A stretch of 64,000 bases of DNA from Arthrobacter sp. Y81 (GCF_002929335.1 NZ_PJIL01000019.1:1-64000), one strand, 5' to 3'. Numbered from the stretch's first letter, positions 37,127-46,699 are shown. Program-made: numbers and translations. Notes: generated from the letters alone by a model not told the origin.

Positions 37127-37531
37127 TCAGGAACGCGCGGTGGCATGGGTAAACCACTCATCGTCGATGCCCAGGCGGCGTCGCTCTTCCGGAGTGTCCT
37201 CGTAGACGCGCCATTCACTTAGCCCGTCCGCGACGGCAATTGCTGTCCACAGCGCAGGTCCCGCGAGCGAGGGGACGCCTGGGCACACGGTGTGGCCGAC
37301 GATTGTGACCTGGCCGCCGCGGGACAATACGGATTCAAAGATGTTCCTGTACCCGGGAAAAGACTCGAAGAAGCCGCGCCAGGCTTCAGTGCAGGCAGCC
37401 TTGCCTATGACTGCCGTTCCGGCCGTATCGATGAACGTATGGTTATTGGCCATAAGTCGCGTCATCCCCTTCAGGTTCCGCGCGTTGATGCATTCGTTGA
37501 ACCCAACGGCCAATGCGGCGGCGTCATTCAT
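37127..37531 (-). CDS. SnoaL-like (NTF2 fold) protein
   Basis: A 134-residue SnoaL/NTF2-like protein (FNECINARNLKGMTRLMANNHTFIDTAG, AWRGFFESFPGYRNIFE, WTAIAVADGLSEWRVYED). Its cone-shaped fold is used by diverse isomerases, hydratases and binding proteins, so the reaction cannot be assigned. It is a lone gene between a broken ppk2 and a divergent Usp gene. Confidence 0.8.
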   Translation of the reverse strand: MNDAAALAVGFNECINARNLKGMTRLMANNHTFIDTAGTAVIGKAACTEAWRGFFESFPGYRNIFESVLSRGGQVTIVGHTVCPGVPSLAGPALWTAIAVADGLSEWRVYEDTPEERRRLGIDDEWFTHATARS

Positions 37532-37700
37532 GCCGGAACGCTACCACCGCTGGCCCGTTCGTTGCAGTTGCGTGCCGGGGGACAGGTCGCTCTTCCGGTG
37601 CAAGCCAGACCTGGGTTGGCTATCCTGTCGCTTATGGACGTCGTTGAGCTTGAGCGGTCGCGCGGATTATTCGGTGGGCCCGTTGAGCTATTGCAGATTC

Positions 37701-38177
37701 ATGTCCGATGAGAGTTGGCCGGACGGGCCGATCGTTGTGGGCGTGGCTTGGGATTTTTCGGAGAGGCTGGTCGTGGCAGCGGCGAACCTCGCTGCCGGTC
37801 TGGGTCTGCATCTTGTCTGTGCGTTCGTGGATCCTGCCAGCTACCTGACGGAGTGGGAGCCGGGCGGCTCGCGCACAGCTCTTTCGCTGGACCCCGCGGC
37901 CAACGAAGAGACTGATTTTCCCGCGGGTGAGCTCCTGCTTAGGGTTGAAGCCGTCCTCGGATCGCCGGGCGCGGAGTGGTCGTTCCGGGTGCTCAATGGT
38001 GACGTTGCGCCGGCCCTCGGGCGGTTGGCGAAGAGCGCCGGCGCATCCTTGATCATCGTGGGCGGCCGCCGGCCCGGCATCCTTGCCGCAATGGACCGGT
38101 TCCTCGAAGGCTCGGTGTCCGCTGTCCTGGTCCGCTCACAGGGGCGGCCGGTTCTTATTGTTCCGGGTTGCGCGTGA
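37701..38177 (+). CDS. universal stress protein (UspA family)
   Basis: A 158-residue single-domain Usp (IVVGVAWDFSERLVVAAANLAAGLGLHLVCAFV) with the ATP-loop-like end SLIIVGGRRPGILAAMDRFLEGSVSAVLVRSQGRPVLIVP. The G-2x-G-9x-G(S/T) ATP-binding motif is partly kept (GGRRPG...GS). These proteins support survival under starvation, oxygen limitation or stress. The ATG at 37701 is chosen because homology starts just after it. Confidence 0.8.
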   Translation: MSDESWPDGPIVVGVAWDFSERLVVAAANLAAGLGLHLVCAFVDPASYLTEWEPGGSRTALSLDPAANEETDFPAGELLLRVEAVLGSPGAEWSFRVLNGDVAPALGRLAKSAGASLIIVGGRRPGILAAMDRFLEGSVSAVLVRSQGRPVLIVPGCA

Positions 38178-38183
38178 GTGGAC

Positions 38184-38508
38184 TCTAGTCATTGGAGAGC
38201 TGTCCACTCGAAGCGAGGACTTCCGGACCATGTGGGCCGCGCAAAACGTGCGGCTCCACCGCACCGGGGTGAAACGCTATCATCACCCGGTCGTGGGGGA
38301 CTTTGAACTGACATTCCAGGCCATGCAACTGCCCGGCGATGAAGGCCTTACTCTCATCGCCTACAGCGCCGAGCCAGGCACCCCCGGGTATGACGCATTG
38401 AACCTGCTGGCCACCTGGAACGCCACGGTCCGTCACGATGCCAGCCGCAAAACAACCGACGTGCCCGCCATCGCCGAGCCTGAACAGAATCAAATCCGCA
38501 GCCAGTAA
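38184..38508 (+). pseudogene. MmyB-type XRE regulator, C-terminal fragment
   Basis: The frame reads GELSTRSEDFRTMWAAQNVRLHRTGVKRYHHPVVGDFELTF, then LTLIAYSAEPGTPGYDALNLL. This is the MmyB-like ligand-binding domain found in actinobacterial XRE regulators. The helix-turn-helix half is missing; the sequence starts right after the Usp stop. An ATG at 38230 could give a 92-residue domain-only protein. Confidence 0.7.
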
Positions 38509-38599
38509 CCCCGGGTGCCAACGCCGAAATCTCAGTACCCCAGTGGCTCCCAATTTCAGCAGTGGATAACCGAATTGCGACATGACCATCGGCTACGAA

Positions 38600-38811
38600 G
38601 TCCTAGCCCTAGCGTCCGCCCCGGCCTGAGCCTCATGACGTACTTCGCCGAACCCGCCACTCCGTCCGCCGACGCCATGAACCTGCTCCCCAGCCGGACC
38701 GCGAACGAAACCAGGACCGCCGACACAAGCCCGCACCAGCCACTGAGAGACCAGTCGCCGGCCTCGGAACATGAGCTGAACCAGGAAGTACCCGCCGCTG
38801 CCGCGTCATGA
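38600..38811 (+). pseudogene. second MmyB-type regulator tail
   Basis: PGLSLMTYFAEPATPSADAMNLL aligns with EGLTLIAYSAEPGTPGYDALNLL of the preceding fragment, so this is the tail of another regulator of the same kind. Nothing upstream of about 38600 matches. Confidence 0.5.
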
Positions 38812-39068
38812 TCTCCGCTGGAACATCAGGCTGCACCCCGGACGGCAGAACCCCGCCCATGCCGGCTCAAGAAGCACCATCTCAACAGGAAAACGGCCGG
38901 GACCCGAGTGAGGTCTGCGAGGCTCTTGGCTGACAGCGCGGCCGTCAGCCTGTGCCGACCCGAACACCGCGTCCGGATCTGGTCTGCCGGCCGGCCAGCA
39001 ATCTAGCGGGAACTGCTGCCCCGGGCACTGTCCACGGCCGGCCGGGCTGCCATCCGCAGACGCGTGCC

Positions 39069-39878
39069 TTAGCGCTGGACCAGCGCATGGATGCGCCGGG
39101 AGATTTCCTCGCCTGCCAAGATGCCTCGGGCATCGGTCACGCGTAAATGATGCCTGCGGAAGTCGATGGCGGCGAGTTCTCCATGGGAGGGACGGAAGGC
39201 GACGTCAGCTTCGGCCAGCATCGGACCGTCCAGCAGCGAGTCCCCGGCGGCGATCACGCGGGAGGCCCCAGTGCGCCGGGCGACTTCTGCGACGGCGCTG
39301 TTTTTCGTCACCGCGTGCGGTACGCAGTAGAGCTTGCGGCCCTGGACGGACACCGTCCAGCCGAGCGAGGCACACCATGCGTCCAGGTCCCGCACGAATT
39401 CCACAGGCATAAGCTCCCGGTCCACCATGGCGTAGAGGAAGAGCTCTTCGGCCCGGCGCAGCCGGAGGATCCAGGACCGGTAGGCCTCCCGGGACAGAAA
39501 TTCCTCGACGACGGCCAGCGGCGCGGAGCCCTCCGAGACCCGTTGCCCCACTGTGGTCTGCCATTCGATGTCCGGCTCACCGTTCTTGAGCAGGACACCG
39601 CCGTTGGTGGTGACCGCATATTCAGGCACGGCACCGGGCAGCCGGACCCGCCGGTACTGGGCCTCGGTCCGGGTGGTCACCGGGACGAAGATGGTTGTCC
39701 GTGTCAGTTCCAGCAGCAGCCGCTCCGCGGTGCGGGTCATAAACGAGATCGGGACCCCCTCGTGGAGCTCGGCAACCACCATGTCCGGTGCAAGGTGGTC
39801 GGGGACGTCCAGGAAAAAGGCCTTCGCGGAGTAGATCAGTGTCCGGTCCAGGTCCGAGGCCACCAGGACGGAATTCAC
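39069..39878 (-). CDS. HAD phosphatase of the Ter-associated biosynthetic module
   Basis: A 269-residue Cof/SPP-type HAD protein. Motif I is VASDLDRTLIY, the MT-R region SFMTRTAERLL and VTTRTEAQY, the Lys region KNSAVAEVARRTG, and motif IV AAGDSLLDGPMLAEAD. In Ter systems such HAD proteins are thought to act on the nucleoside-like metabolite made by the PRTases (Anantharaman and colleagues' comparative analysis). Its start overlaps the stop of the giant PRTase gene by four bases. Confidence 0.85.
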   Translation of the reverse strand: MNSVLVASDLDRTLIYSAKAFFLDVPDHLAPDMVVAELHEGVPISFMTRTAERLLLELTRTTIFVPVTTRTEAQYRRVRLPGAVPEYAVTTNGGVLLKNGEPDIEWQTTVGQRVSEGSAPLAVVEEFLSREAYRSWILRLRRAEELFLYAMVDRELMPVEFVRDLDAWCASLGWTVSVQGRKLYCVPHAVTKNSAVAEVARRTGASRVIAAGDSLLDGPMLAEADVAFRPSHGELAAIDFRRHHLRVTDARGILAGEEISRRIHALVQR

Positions 39879-42424
39879 AGGGCCGCCGCCGCAGGAACTC
39901 CAACGGCACCGGATACCCCGCTGAACGTCGGATCGATGAGCCCCACGCAGCTGAAGGGCAGGTCCGTCACCTCCAGCACCGGGACACCGCGCTGCTGAGC
40001 CAGCAACAGGATGTGGGCTATCTCGGGCGCGGCATCAGGGCGCACCAGGACCTTCCACGGCACCCTGCGCAGCAGCACCCGGGTTGTCTCGCCGACCCCG
40101 GGTTTGATGAGGTTCAGGTCGTCGATCTCGTGTTCCCGGCCGAGGATTTCTACCGCGAGCCTGCCGGCCCAGGTGGGCGTCCTGTCCGCGGCCAGCAGGG
40201 CCTGGGCTGCTGCCCGGGCGGACGCTTCGACTGCTGGGAAATGGGCGGAAACGGCCGCCAGGAAATCCCGCGAGACGTCGTCACCGCGCAGCTGGTGGTA
40301 AAACTTGGCCCCGTGGAAGTCGTCCGGGCCGATGAACTCCGCGTTGAGGACCGTGCGGGACACGAGACCGGACACCGTCGAGTTCAGGCAGGCGGAGGGG
40401 ATGAGGTAGTCCTCCCGCGTGCCGTACATGGCGGCGCAGTGCCCGGGGTCGGCGAGCACGGCGAGGTCCTTCGGGAAGGCAATGCCGTCGGTTTCGGCGA
40501 AGCGGTCGAGGGCGGCCGAGAGCTCGCGGGTGATCGCACCCTTGCCGGTCCAACCGTCCACAAAGAGGATCTGTTCCGGGTCATGATGGGAGGCCAGGTA
40601 TCGCAGCGCCGTCTGGTCCAGCCCGACTCCGCGCACGATGCTCATCGTGTAGTGGGGAAGGTCGATGCCGTGGATCTGCTGCGCCCAGCGGCGCATCAGG
40701 ATGCCGACCGGTGTGCCGGCCCTGGCCAGGGAAACCAGCACCGGCCGGTTGCGACGCGCGGCCAGCGCCATCTCGGTCACAGTGCCCACGGCCTGCGCGA
40801 CGCGCGCCGAGGAACGTTCCAAGGCGTCCCGGTATAGCTGCTGGTACTGCTCAGAGGGCGAATATTCGATCGGCAGGGACTCGGCATAGTTCGCCCCGCC
40901 CGATTGCATGGCGGCTTCACGATCGGCCGCTGGCGCTTCCAACGCGGCATCACCGATGTCCTTCAGCAGCCAAGTGACTTCCTCCGGGGCGTAGGACCCA
41001 AACGCCGGTCCGGCCAGCGGCGCCGGGAGGATGGGTGAGGCAGGCAGGAGGACGACGACGACCGCGCTGCAGACGGCGCTGAGCGCCTCCGTCACACTGC
41101 CGGGACCCGAGAGGACATCCGCGGTGGTTCCAGGTTCGGGCATCAGGACGATCGTGCCGAATCTGCGGCCGGACGGGGAAACATTGTGGGCGAAGCGCAC
41201 ACCGGGCCCGTCCACGGTGGCGTCATGGCTGGCGAACCGCAGCGTGCTGGTGATGGCGTAGTCCGGGCGATCAAGGGCGACGATAGGGGATCGGGTGGTG
41301 GTGGAGAACCGTACGCCGCGGCCCGGATTCAGCCGGTCCAGCGCATCGGCAACGGCCAGGGGCACGTGGATGAACTCCTCGCTGCCCAGGACCAGGACGG
41401 ACTCCGCGGCAGCCGCCTGTGGAAGCACCAGGTGGATCGATTCCCCGATGTCGGCCAGGGTGGCCGCCGAGGGGGAACCGCCGTTGCCGAACCGGTCGCT
41501 GCGGACAGCTGCGCCGGCCGTCCCGGGCTCGAGGAAGGTCACCGTTCCGGGTGCCCCCTCGGGGGTTGCCGGCGCCTGCGGCAGTGCCGCCACCACCTCG
41601 TCAGCGCGCTGGAGAATGTCCGTGCCCAAGGTGATCTGTCCCGTGGCCAGGGCCACCACCCGGATGCGGGTTCCGAGGCGATCGGCCAGTTCGTCGAACC
41701 TGGCCCGGTCACCCGGTGTCCGCAGGTCCACGAGCGCGGCCACCGTGTAGCTGGGATGCGGTGCCAGGGCGTGGAGTTCGGTGATGGTGTTGATGATCGT
41801 GGCCCCGGTGCTGAGTTCGTCGTCGACCAGCACCACCGGTTCGTGGGCATTCAGGCGCCGCGGGTCCGTGGGAAGCAGCCGGTGTGAGGTGGCGTGCGAA
41901 TGTGCTTCCTCGAAGGACCCGTAGGCGGCGGCGCCCGCCGGGGCGTGCCGGGATGAGTGGATGTAATACGAACCGATCGTGTCGGCCACGAGCCGCCCCA
42001 GGCCGGTGGCCGTCTCCGCGTAGCCGATGGTAATGATCTGCTGGTTGCGGGACTTCAACCCGGCCAACTGACGCCGGAGGCTCTGCAGCGCGGCCCGCCG
42101 GGCGCCGTCGTGCGTGTCCCCTCGCAGGACCGCGGCGAGCCCGGCAGCAATGGTCCGGGAGGCCGGCAACGCTTCCGGGGAGTCGCAGAGCGCCTCGCCG
42201 ACGAGCACCCCCAGCAGCTCACCGGCGGCCATGACCAGCCCGGGTTCTGACGGGACGTGTTTGCCCAGCACCCGGGACACCAGCAGATGGGCCCGCTTGG
42301 GGTTGCGACGCAGGGCCAGTCCCACCAGGGCCTCGACCGGCAGCAGGCTGGCGGAGTGGTCCGTCTTGATGCCGACGCCGAGGGCGTCCCGCACAAAGCC
42401 GCCGGTCCAGGGGTGCTGGCTCAA
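39875..42424 (-). CDS. PRTase-TRSP-StiP-PELOTA fusion of the Ter system
   Basis: An 849-residue protein that joins what are usually two proteins. The N-terminal half is an orotate-PRTase-like domain with PRPP loop PVVLVDDELSTGATIINTI (near residue 200), then a TRSP-type region (RFSTTTRSPIVALDRPDYAITS). The C-terminal half is StiP-like with EVTWLLKDIGD, SLARAGTPVGILMRRWAQ and LFVDGWTGKGAITREL (a second PRTase loop), then a PELOTA-like RNA-binding end (PGVGETTRVLLRRVPWKVL). Ter-system PRTases are proposed to make a ribosylated, nucleoside-like compound. It overlaps both neighbours by four bases. Confidence 0.82.
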   Translation of the reverse strand: MSQHPWTGGFVRDALGVGIKTDHSASLLPVEALVGLALRRNPKRAHLLVSRVLGKHVPSEPGLVMAAGELLGVLVGEALCDSPEALPASRTIAAGLAAVLRGDTHDGARRAALQSLRRQLAGLKSRNQQIITIGYAETATGLGRLVADTIGSYYIHSSRHAPAGAAAYGSFEEAHSHATSHRLLPTDPRRLNAHEPVVLVDDELSTGATIINTITELHALAPHPSYTVAALVDLRTPGDRARFDELADRLGTRIRVVALATGQITLGTDILQRADEVVAALPQAPATPEGAPGTVTFLEPGTAGAAVRSDRFGNGGSPSAATLADIGESIHLVLPQAAAAESVLVLGSEEFIHVPLAVADALDRLNPGRGVRFSTTTRSPIVALDRPDYAITSTLRFASHDATVDGPGVRFAHNVSPSGRRFGTIVLMPEPGTTADVLSGPGSVTEALSAVCSAVVVVLLPASPILPAPLAGPAFGSYAPEEVTWLLKDIGDAALEAPAADREAAMQSGGANYAESLPIEYSPSEQYQQLYRDALERSSARVAQAVGTVTEMALAARRNRPVLVSLARAGTPVGILMRRWAQQIHGIDLPHYTMSIVRGVGLDQTALRYLASHHDPEQILFVDGWTGKGAITRELSAALDRFAETDGIAFPKDLAVLADPGHCAAMYGTREDYLIPSACLNSTVSGLVSRTVLNAEFIGPDDFHGAKFYHQLRGDDVSRDFLAAVSAHFPAVEASARAAAQALLAADRTPTWAGRLAVEILGREHEIDDLNLIKPGVGETTRVLLRRVPWKVLVRPDAAPEIAHILLLAQQRGVPVLEVTDLPFSCVGLIDPTFSGVSGAVGVPAAAAL

Positions 42425-43629
42425 TTCATGCTCGCTTCCAGGAGGTCAACGTAGGTGATGTTCTCGGCGGCCACGCCAAATGCTGCGGCACGCAGCAGGG
42501 TTTGGACGGCCCAGGCCTGATGGGGCTTCATCTCATTCATCTTGTTGCCGTATGGCGAGGCTGAGGCGCCGCCGCCGTTCTTGCCGGCGATCTCCAGCGC
42601 GTCCACGTATTCCTCGTGGCTGACCACGCACATGGCATGGACCAGCGGGACATGGGTCGGGTGGATGACGGTCTTGCCCAGCAGCCCGTTGGCCAGATCG
42701 AGTTCAATTTCGCGGATCAGCCCGTCGAGGTTGGCCGTCAGAATCCGGTCACGCAGGGGCATTTCATTTGCGTCGGCGAAGGGAGTGCGCCGCAGCAGCG
42801 GGCGCAGCACCCGCTCGCTGTTGCTGTAGTGCTCCCAGACCGGGCCGGAGATCACGAATCCGTTGTCCGGCCTGCCCAGCATATTGACGATGTCCCCGAT
42901 CACGGAGGCAACCACCTTGACATCATAGATGGTCAGGTCCCGGGAGCGGCGCAGGCCAAAAGCACTGGACATGTCCGTGGCGCCCACGCGGACGGCCAGA
43001 ACATCCTCCCGGTTGGCTTGCAGCAGGTCCCGGATACCGGACAAGGTCCCGGCCCGGGTCTCGCCGTGGATCATCAGCGGAGATTCCATAATGGGCATGA
43101 TCCGCATCCTGCGGCCGCCGCCGCGGGAAGCGTTGATCAAATGCAGGGCATCCAGGAACTGTTGCGCCCGGCCGGTCTCATTTTCAAACTTCGGAATGAC
43201 AAAGCCCACCAGCAGGTCCAGCGCGTTGCCGCAGCGGCGGGCCAGGCTCAGCATCTGCTCCGGGGTGCGGACGCGGAGAAACAGCAATGGCCCCGCGTCG
43301 GAGTGGAAGTCGCCGTCGGGGCCGCTGTCGCCGCGCGGCCCGGCGGAACCGGCATGCAGCCGGGTCACCGTGTCCACAACGTTGGTTTCGGCGGAGTCCA
43401 CAGCATCATCGGCGATGGAATCCTCGAGGCAGATCACCATGCTCAGGCAGCCGCGGGCCGCCTGTTTGCGGATATCCTGCGCCAGGTTCGGGCGGTCCGC
43501 CGGAGTGTAGAGCGTGGCGCCCAGGGCCACGGCCAGCACCGCGGGGGCCGAGCCCAGGCTCAGCTCCTGCGGCGCGATGTGGAACAGGCGCGAGGCGTGC
43601 TCGTCGCTAAGAAAACTGAAATGGCGCAT
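42421..43629 (-). CDS. HpcH/HpaI aldolase / CitE-like lyase of the Ter module
   Basis: A 402-residue TIM-barrel protein of the citrate-lyase-beta type: VICLEDSIADDAVDSAE (metal-binding Glu/Asp strand), PKFENETGRAQQFL, MPIMESPLMIHGET, and KTVIHPTHVPLVHAM. CitE-like proteins cleave or form C-C bonds of acyl-CoA or 2-oxo acids with Mg. In Ter clusters it accompanies the PRTases and HAD protein. Coupled by a four-base overlap with the next gene. Confidence 0.88.
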   Translation of the reverse strand: MRHFSFLSDEHASRLFHIAPQELSLGSAPAVLAVALGATLYTPADRPNLAQDIRKQAARGCLSMVICLEDSIADDAVDSAETNVVDTVTRLHAGSAGPRGDSGPDGDFHSDAGPLLFLRVRTPEQMLSLARRCGNALDLLVGFVIPKFENETGRAQQFLDALHLINASRGGGRRMRIMPIMESPLMIHGETRAGTLSGIRDLLQANREDVLAVRVGATDMSSAFGLRRSRDLTIYDVKVVASVIGDIVNMLGRPDNGFVISGPVWEHYSNSERVLRPLLRRTPFADANEMPLRDRILTANLDGLIREIELDLANGLLGKTVIHPTHVPLVHAMCVVSHEEYVDALEIAGKNGGGASASPYGNKMNEMKPHQAWAVQTLLRAAAFGVAAENITYVDLLEASMN

Positions 43630-43638
43630 GCCGTCCCG

Positions 43639-44418
43639 TCACGGTTCCTGCCGGCGGGCGGCAGCTTTGGTGGTCATGGAAAAGCCGAATTCCTGCCAGA
43701 GCTCGGCGGCGTCGGCGCGGGCGGGCACCGGTTCGGCGCGTAGCTCGATAACGCCATCGATCGCGGTCAGGGACAGGATGTATCTGAGCTCTCCGTCAGC
43801 CGCGGGCAGCGTCACGGTGCCGCCGTCGAAAATCTCCACGGTCAGAGGGGAGAAAGGCTGTCCGATAAACAGCGCCCGGCGCAGCTCCCGGATATGCCGA
43901 AGCGCCACGGCGGCCGTCCCGTCCACGTAGCCGACCAGCGGGCGGTTTCCCGAGCATTCGAGGGTGGTGCCGGAGACGGCGCCGTCCACGCTCATGGCCC
44001 CGGTCACGTGTTCTGAGCTTTCCCATGCCGCCGAGGTTGCCCCCGTCACCAGCAAGCTGCCGATCGCCGACTGGCGCCGGTCAAGGCGGATCATCGGCGT
44101 TTGGGCGTTGAGCAGCCTCGTCGCGCCGATCCCGGGAGCCGGAAAGAGCCTGGTGGGCCGGGCCGCGGCCCGGGGCCGGGATACGGCCGACGGGGCGGCA
44201 GCTGACGTGTTTGGTGCCGCGGATGTGGGCGCGGGCGACCGGCTGAGGGACAGCGACGTAGTGGCAGCTGGTGCCGCAGGGGACGACGGCGGCGCTGCCG
44301 CCGGGACGGGTGCCGGAGCGAACGTTGCCGCGGCAGATATTTCATCGCGGGCGGCCGGCCTGACCCTGCGGCTGAGGTAGGTTATGTCCGTGCGGATGCT
44401 GGACCTGTTCAGTGCCAT
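43639..44418 (-). CDS. Ter-cluster protein with Pro/Ala-rich linker
   Basis: A 259-residue protein. It starts MALNRSSIRTDITYLSRRVRP, then has an Ala/Pro/Ser-rich linker of about 70 residues. A beta-rich C-terminal domain follows (MIRLDRRQSAIGSLLVTGA, SGNRPLVGYVDGTAAVALRHI, YILSLTAIDGVIELRAEP). It is probably TerD-related or TerF-like, but I cannot assign the domain with confidence. It lies three bases after a TerD gene. Confidence 0.6.
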   Translation of the reverse strand: MALNRSSIRTDITYLSRRVRPAARDEISAAATFAPAPVPAAAPPSSPAAPAATTSLSLSRSPAPTSAAPNTSAAAPSAVSRPRAAARPTRLFPAPGIGATRLLNAQTPMIRLDRRQSAIGSLLVTGATSAAWESSEHVTGAMSVDGAVSGTTLECSGNRPLVGYVDGTAAVALRHIRELRRALFIGQPFSPLTVEIFDGGTVTLPAADGELRYILSLTAIDGVIELRAEPVPARADAAELWQEFGFSMTTKAAARRQEP

Positions 44419-44421
44419 CGC

Positions 44422-44973
44422 CTAGACATCGAACCGGAAGTCGGCCGCCACGCCGCGCAGGCCGGTTGTGTAGCCCTGGCCCAAGGCCCGGAATTTCCAG
44501 TCCTCGCGGTGGCGGTAAAGTTCACCGAACATCATGGCCGTGATGTTGTCCTGCGGGGACTGGGGAATATCGAAGCGCACCAGCTCCTGATTCTGTGCGG
44601 TGGCCACCCGGATGTATTGGCCGCGGATGGCAGCGAAGGTGCCGGGCCCGCGGAGATCGGGGTCGACGTAGACAATGAACGTAATTTTGGCGACGCTGTC
44701 CGGTACGAGGGACAGGTCCACGTCGATTTGCTCCTGGTCCTCGGTGCCGGCGAAGGCCACCGAGCCCTCGGGGCTCGCGATCTGGTTGAAAAACACCAGG
44801 TGATCGTTCGAGACGGCCCGGCCGCCGGCGTCGCACATGATGGCCAGGGGAACCAGCTCAGACTGGGGCCCGCGGCTGGGGATGGACTGCCAGCCCAAGC
44901 CGATCATGACTTTGCTCAGTCCCGGGTTCTCGGCCGTCAGGGCGGCGTTAGCCCCGGCCACAAGGTTGCCCAT
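44422..44973 (-). CDS. TerD-family protein
   Basis: A 183-residue TerD domain: MIGLGWQSIPSRGPQSELVPLAIMC, HLVFFNQIASPEGSVAF, the calcium-loop region EDQEQIDVDLSLVPDSV, and MMFGELYRHREDWKFRALGQGYTTGL. The canonical N-terminal acidic loop is divergent (no DNLTG), so its metal binding may differ from the 46.8-48.0 kb paralogues. The stop/start overlap (TGATG) links it to the upstream gene. Confidence 0.85.
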   Translation of the reverse strand: MGNLVAGANAALTAENPGLSKVMIGLGWQSIPSRGPQSELVPLAIMCDAGGRAVSNDHLVFFNQIASPEGSVAFAGTEDQEQIDVDLSLVPDSVAKITFIVYVDPDLRGPGTFAAIRGQYIRVATAQNQELVRFDIPQSPQDNITAMMFGELYRHREDWKFRALGQGYTTGLRGVAADFRFDV

Positions 44974-45476
44974 CAGCGGCCTTCCAACCGAAGCGCGGAC
45001 GGCGCGAACTTGTCTTCGAGGAACCGGCCGTGGGTGGACAGCTCGGCAATGGCACCGATCCGCACCTGGTTGGCCAGGTCCCGGGCTATTTCCTCGAGCG
45101 TGGCGAACTGCTCCGCCAGCAGCTGCGTTGGTCCGGAGTCCTCAGTCCTGGCACTGTCCGGGAGCGCCAGGTACGTGCGCAGGGGGTCCGGGATGTAGCT
45201 GCAGACGATGGAGTTCAGCAGCACCTGCTGCTCCATCGAAGCACCGTGTTCGGCCATGTGGCTGACCAGCGGACGCAGCACATCGTCGATTTGGCGCAGC
45301 TGCGAGGACACCGACGTCGGCAGCTCAGCACCGGCCCGGCGGATGGCGCTGCGCAGGTTGTCCAGGGATCCGGTGGTCTGCGCTAGCTCGGCCTCGGCCG
45401 TTGGCTCGGGCGCCTGTTCAGCGATGCCCGGTGCGGGGGCGCCGCCGAACAGGGAGCCGATGAACTTACCAATCAC
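44973..45476 (-). CDS. helical Ter-cluster protein
   Basis: A 167-residue protein starting MIGKFIGSLFGGAPAPG, then mostly helical (GSLDNLRSAIRRAGAELPTSVSSQLRQIDDVL, QQVLLNSIVCSYIPDPLRTYLAL, TLEEIARDLANQVRIGAIAEL). It is not a recognised named family; its place between TerD and TelA suggests a partner role. Confidence 0.65.
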   Translation of the reverse strand: MIGKFIGSLFGGAPAPGIAEQAPEPTAEAELAQTTGSLDNLRSAIRRAGAELPTSVSSQLRQIDDVLRPLVSHMAEHGASMEQQVLLNSIVCSYIPDPLRTYLALPDSARTEDSGPTQLLAEQFATLEEIARDLANQVRIGAIAELSTHGRFLEDKFAPSALRLEGR

Positions 45477-45505
45477 TGCGGTACCGCCTGCTGCTTCGCT
45501 GTCAC

Positions 45506-46699
45506 TTAGTCTGTCTGGCCCTGCCGTGCGCGTTCCAGGTACGGCCTGGCCTTCTGGACGCTGGCTTCGAGGGCCCCGACGGTGCTCTCCATGTTCTTGG
45601 CTGCCTCGGACCGGAACGTGTCAATGGCATCCATCGTGGCGAACACATTGTCGAAGGCCTTCTGCAGCGTCTCCACACTGACCCCGGAGCTGGACGCCTG
45701 CTGGTGGATGCGCGCGGTCTGGTCCTTGAGCATTTCGCTGGTGCTCAGGATCATGTTGTTGGTGGTGGTGTTGACGGCGTCGATCTGGTCCAGGACCATC
45801 TTCTGGTTGGCCAGGGCCTGGGCCACGATCACCGCCGTACGCAGTGCCGAGATGGTGGTGGTGCGTGCCCGCTCCACACCCTTGATCAGTTCAACGTTGT
45901 TCTTACGGATCAGGTCCATCGCCAGGTACCCCTGAACGGAGACGGCGAGCTGGGTCAGGATGTCCTGGTGGCGCTGGCGCACGGGGAACAGGACGTCCGC
46001 CTCCATCTTCTGTGCCTCGGTAATCTGCCCGGCGGCGCGTGCGGAGTCGATCTTCTCCACGCAGGCGGCGTCCAGTGCCTTGGCGAAGACGGCATATTCA
46101 CTCAGTGCCTGCATCGTTTCCCAGAGCTGGACTTTTTCGTTGGCTAGGCTGGCATTGTCCTTGAGCAACTCGTCCTGGCCCGTCATCAGGGACTTGATGA
46201 TCTGGTTCAGCTGGGTCTGCGCCGATTCGTATTTCTGGAAGTACTTGGCCAGCTTATTGCCGCCGGGGATGAAGCCCAGGATCTTCTTGCCCACGCTCAT
46301 GTTGGCCTGGTTGGGAGTGAGGTCCTCCACTGTGCTCCGCAGCTCACCCAGGGTGTTAGCGACCGCCACCTGAGCGCTGTTCCCGGACTTCTTGGCGCCG
46401 GCAATGGACGTCGAGGAACGCTCCAGCAGCCTGCTGGAGGAGCTGCTTGACGCTGTGATCTCGGCGCTGCCGATCTTGTTAATGCCATCGACCTGTGAGG
46501 AGAACTCCGGGCTGCGCGCGTCCAGCTTGGCCAGGCCGGCCACGAACTCCCTGGCCTGCCTGTTGATCTCGGCGCGCCGTTCGTCGGGAACCGGCACCAT
46601 GCCGAGCGCGTCTTCGGGCTGAACAATGGCAGGGGCTTCCGGAGCGTGAAGCACCAATGAAGCCTCAGCGGCGTCGGGGGGAGTCAACGGAGAATTCAT
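45506..46699 (-). CDS. telA: TelA-family toxic-anion resistance protein
   Basis: A 397-residue TelA/KlaA-family protein with long coiled helices (FVAGLAKLDARSPEFSSQVDGINKIG, VGKKILGFIPGGNKLAKYFQKYESAQTQLNQIIKSL, TTTISALRTAVIVAQALANQKMVLDQIDAVN). TelA proteins accompany TerD families and confer tolerance to tellurite and other stresses by an unknown route. A strong hairpin separates it from the upstream terD-like gene. Confidence 0.9.
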   Translation of the reverse strand: MNSPLTPPDAAEASLVLHAPEAPAIVQPEDALGMVPVPDERRAEINRQAREFVAGLAKLDARSPEFSSQVDGINKIGSAEITASSSSSSRLLERSSTSIAGAKKSGNSAQVAVANTLGELRSTVEDLTPNQANMSVGKKILGFIPGGNKLAKYFQKYESAQTQLNQIIKSLMTGQDELLKDNASLANEKVQLWETMQALSEYAVFAKALDAACVEKIDSARAAGQITEAQKMEADVLFPVRQRHQDILTQLAVSVQGYLAMDLIRKNNVELIKGVERARTTTISALRTAVIVAQALANQKMVLDQIDAVNTTTNNMILSTSEMLKDQTARIHQQASSSGVSVETLQKAFDNVFATMDAIDTFRSEAAKNMESTVGALEASVQKARPYLERARQGQTD

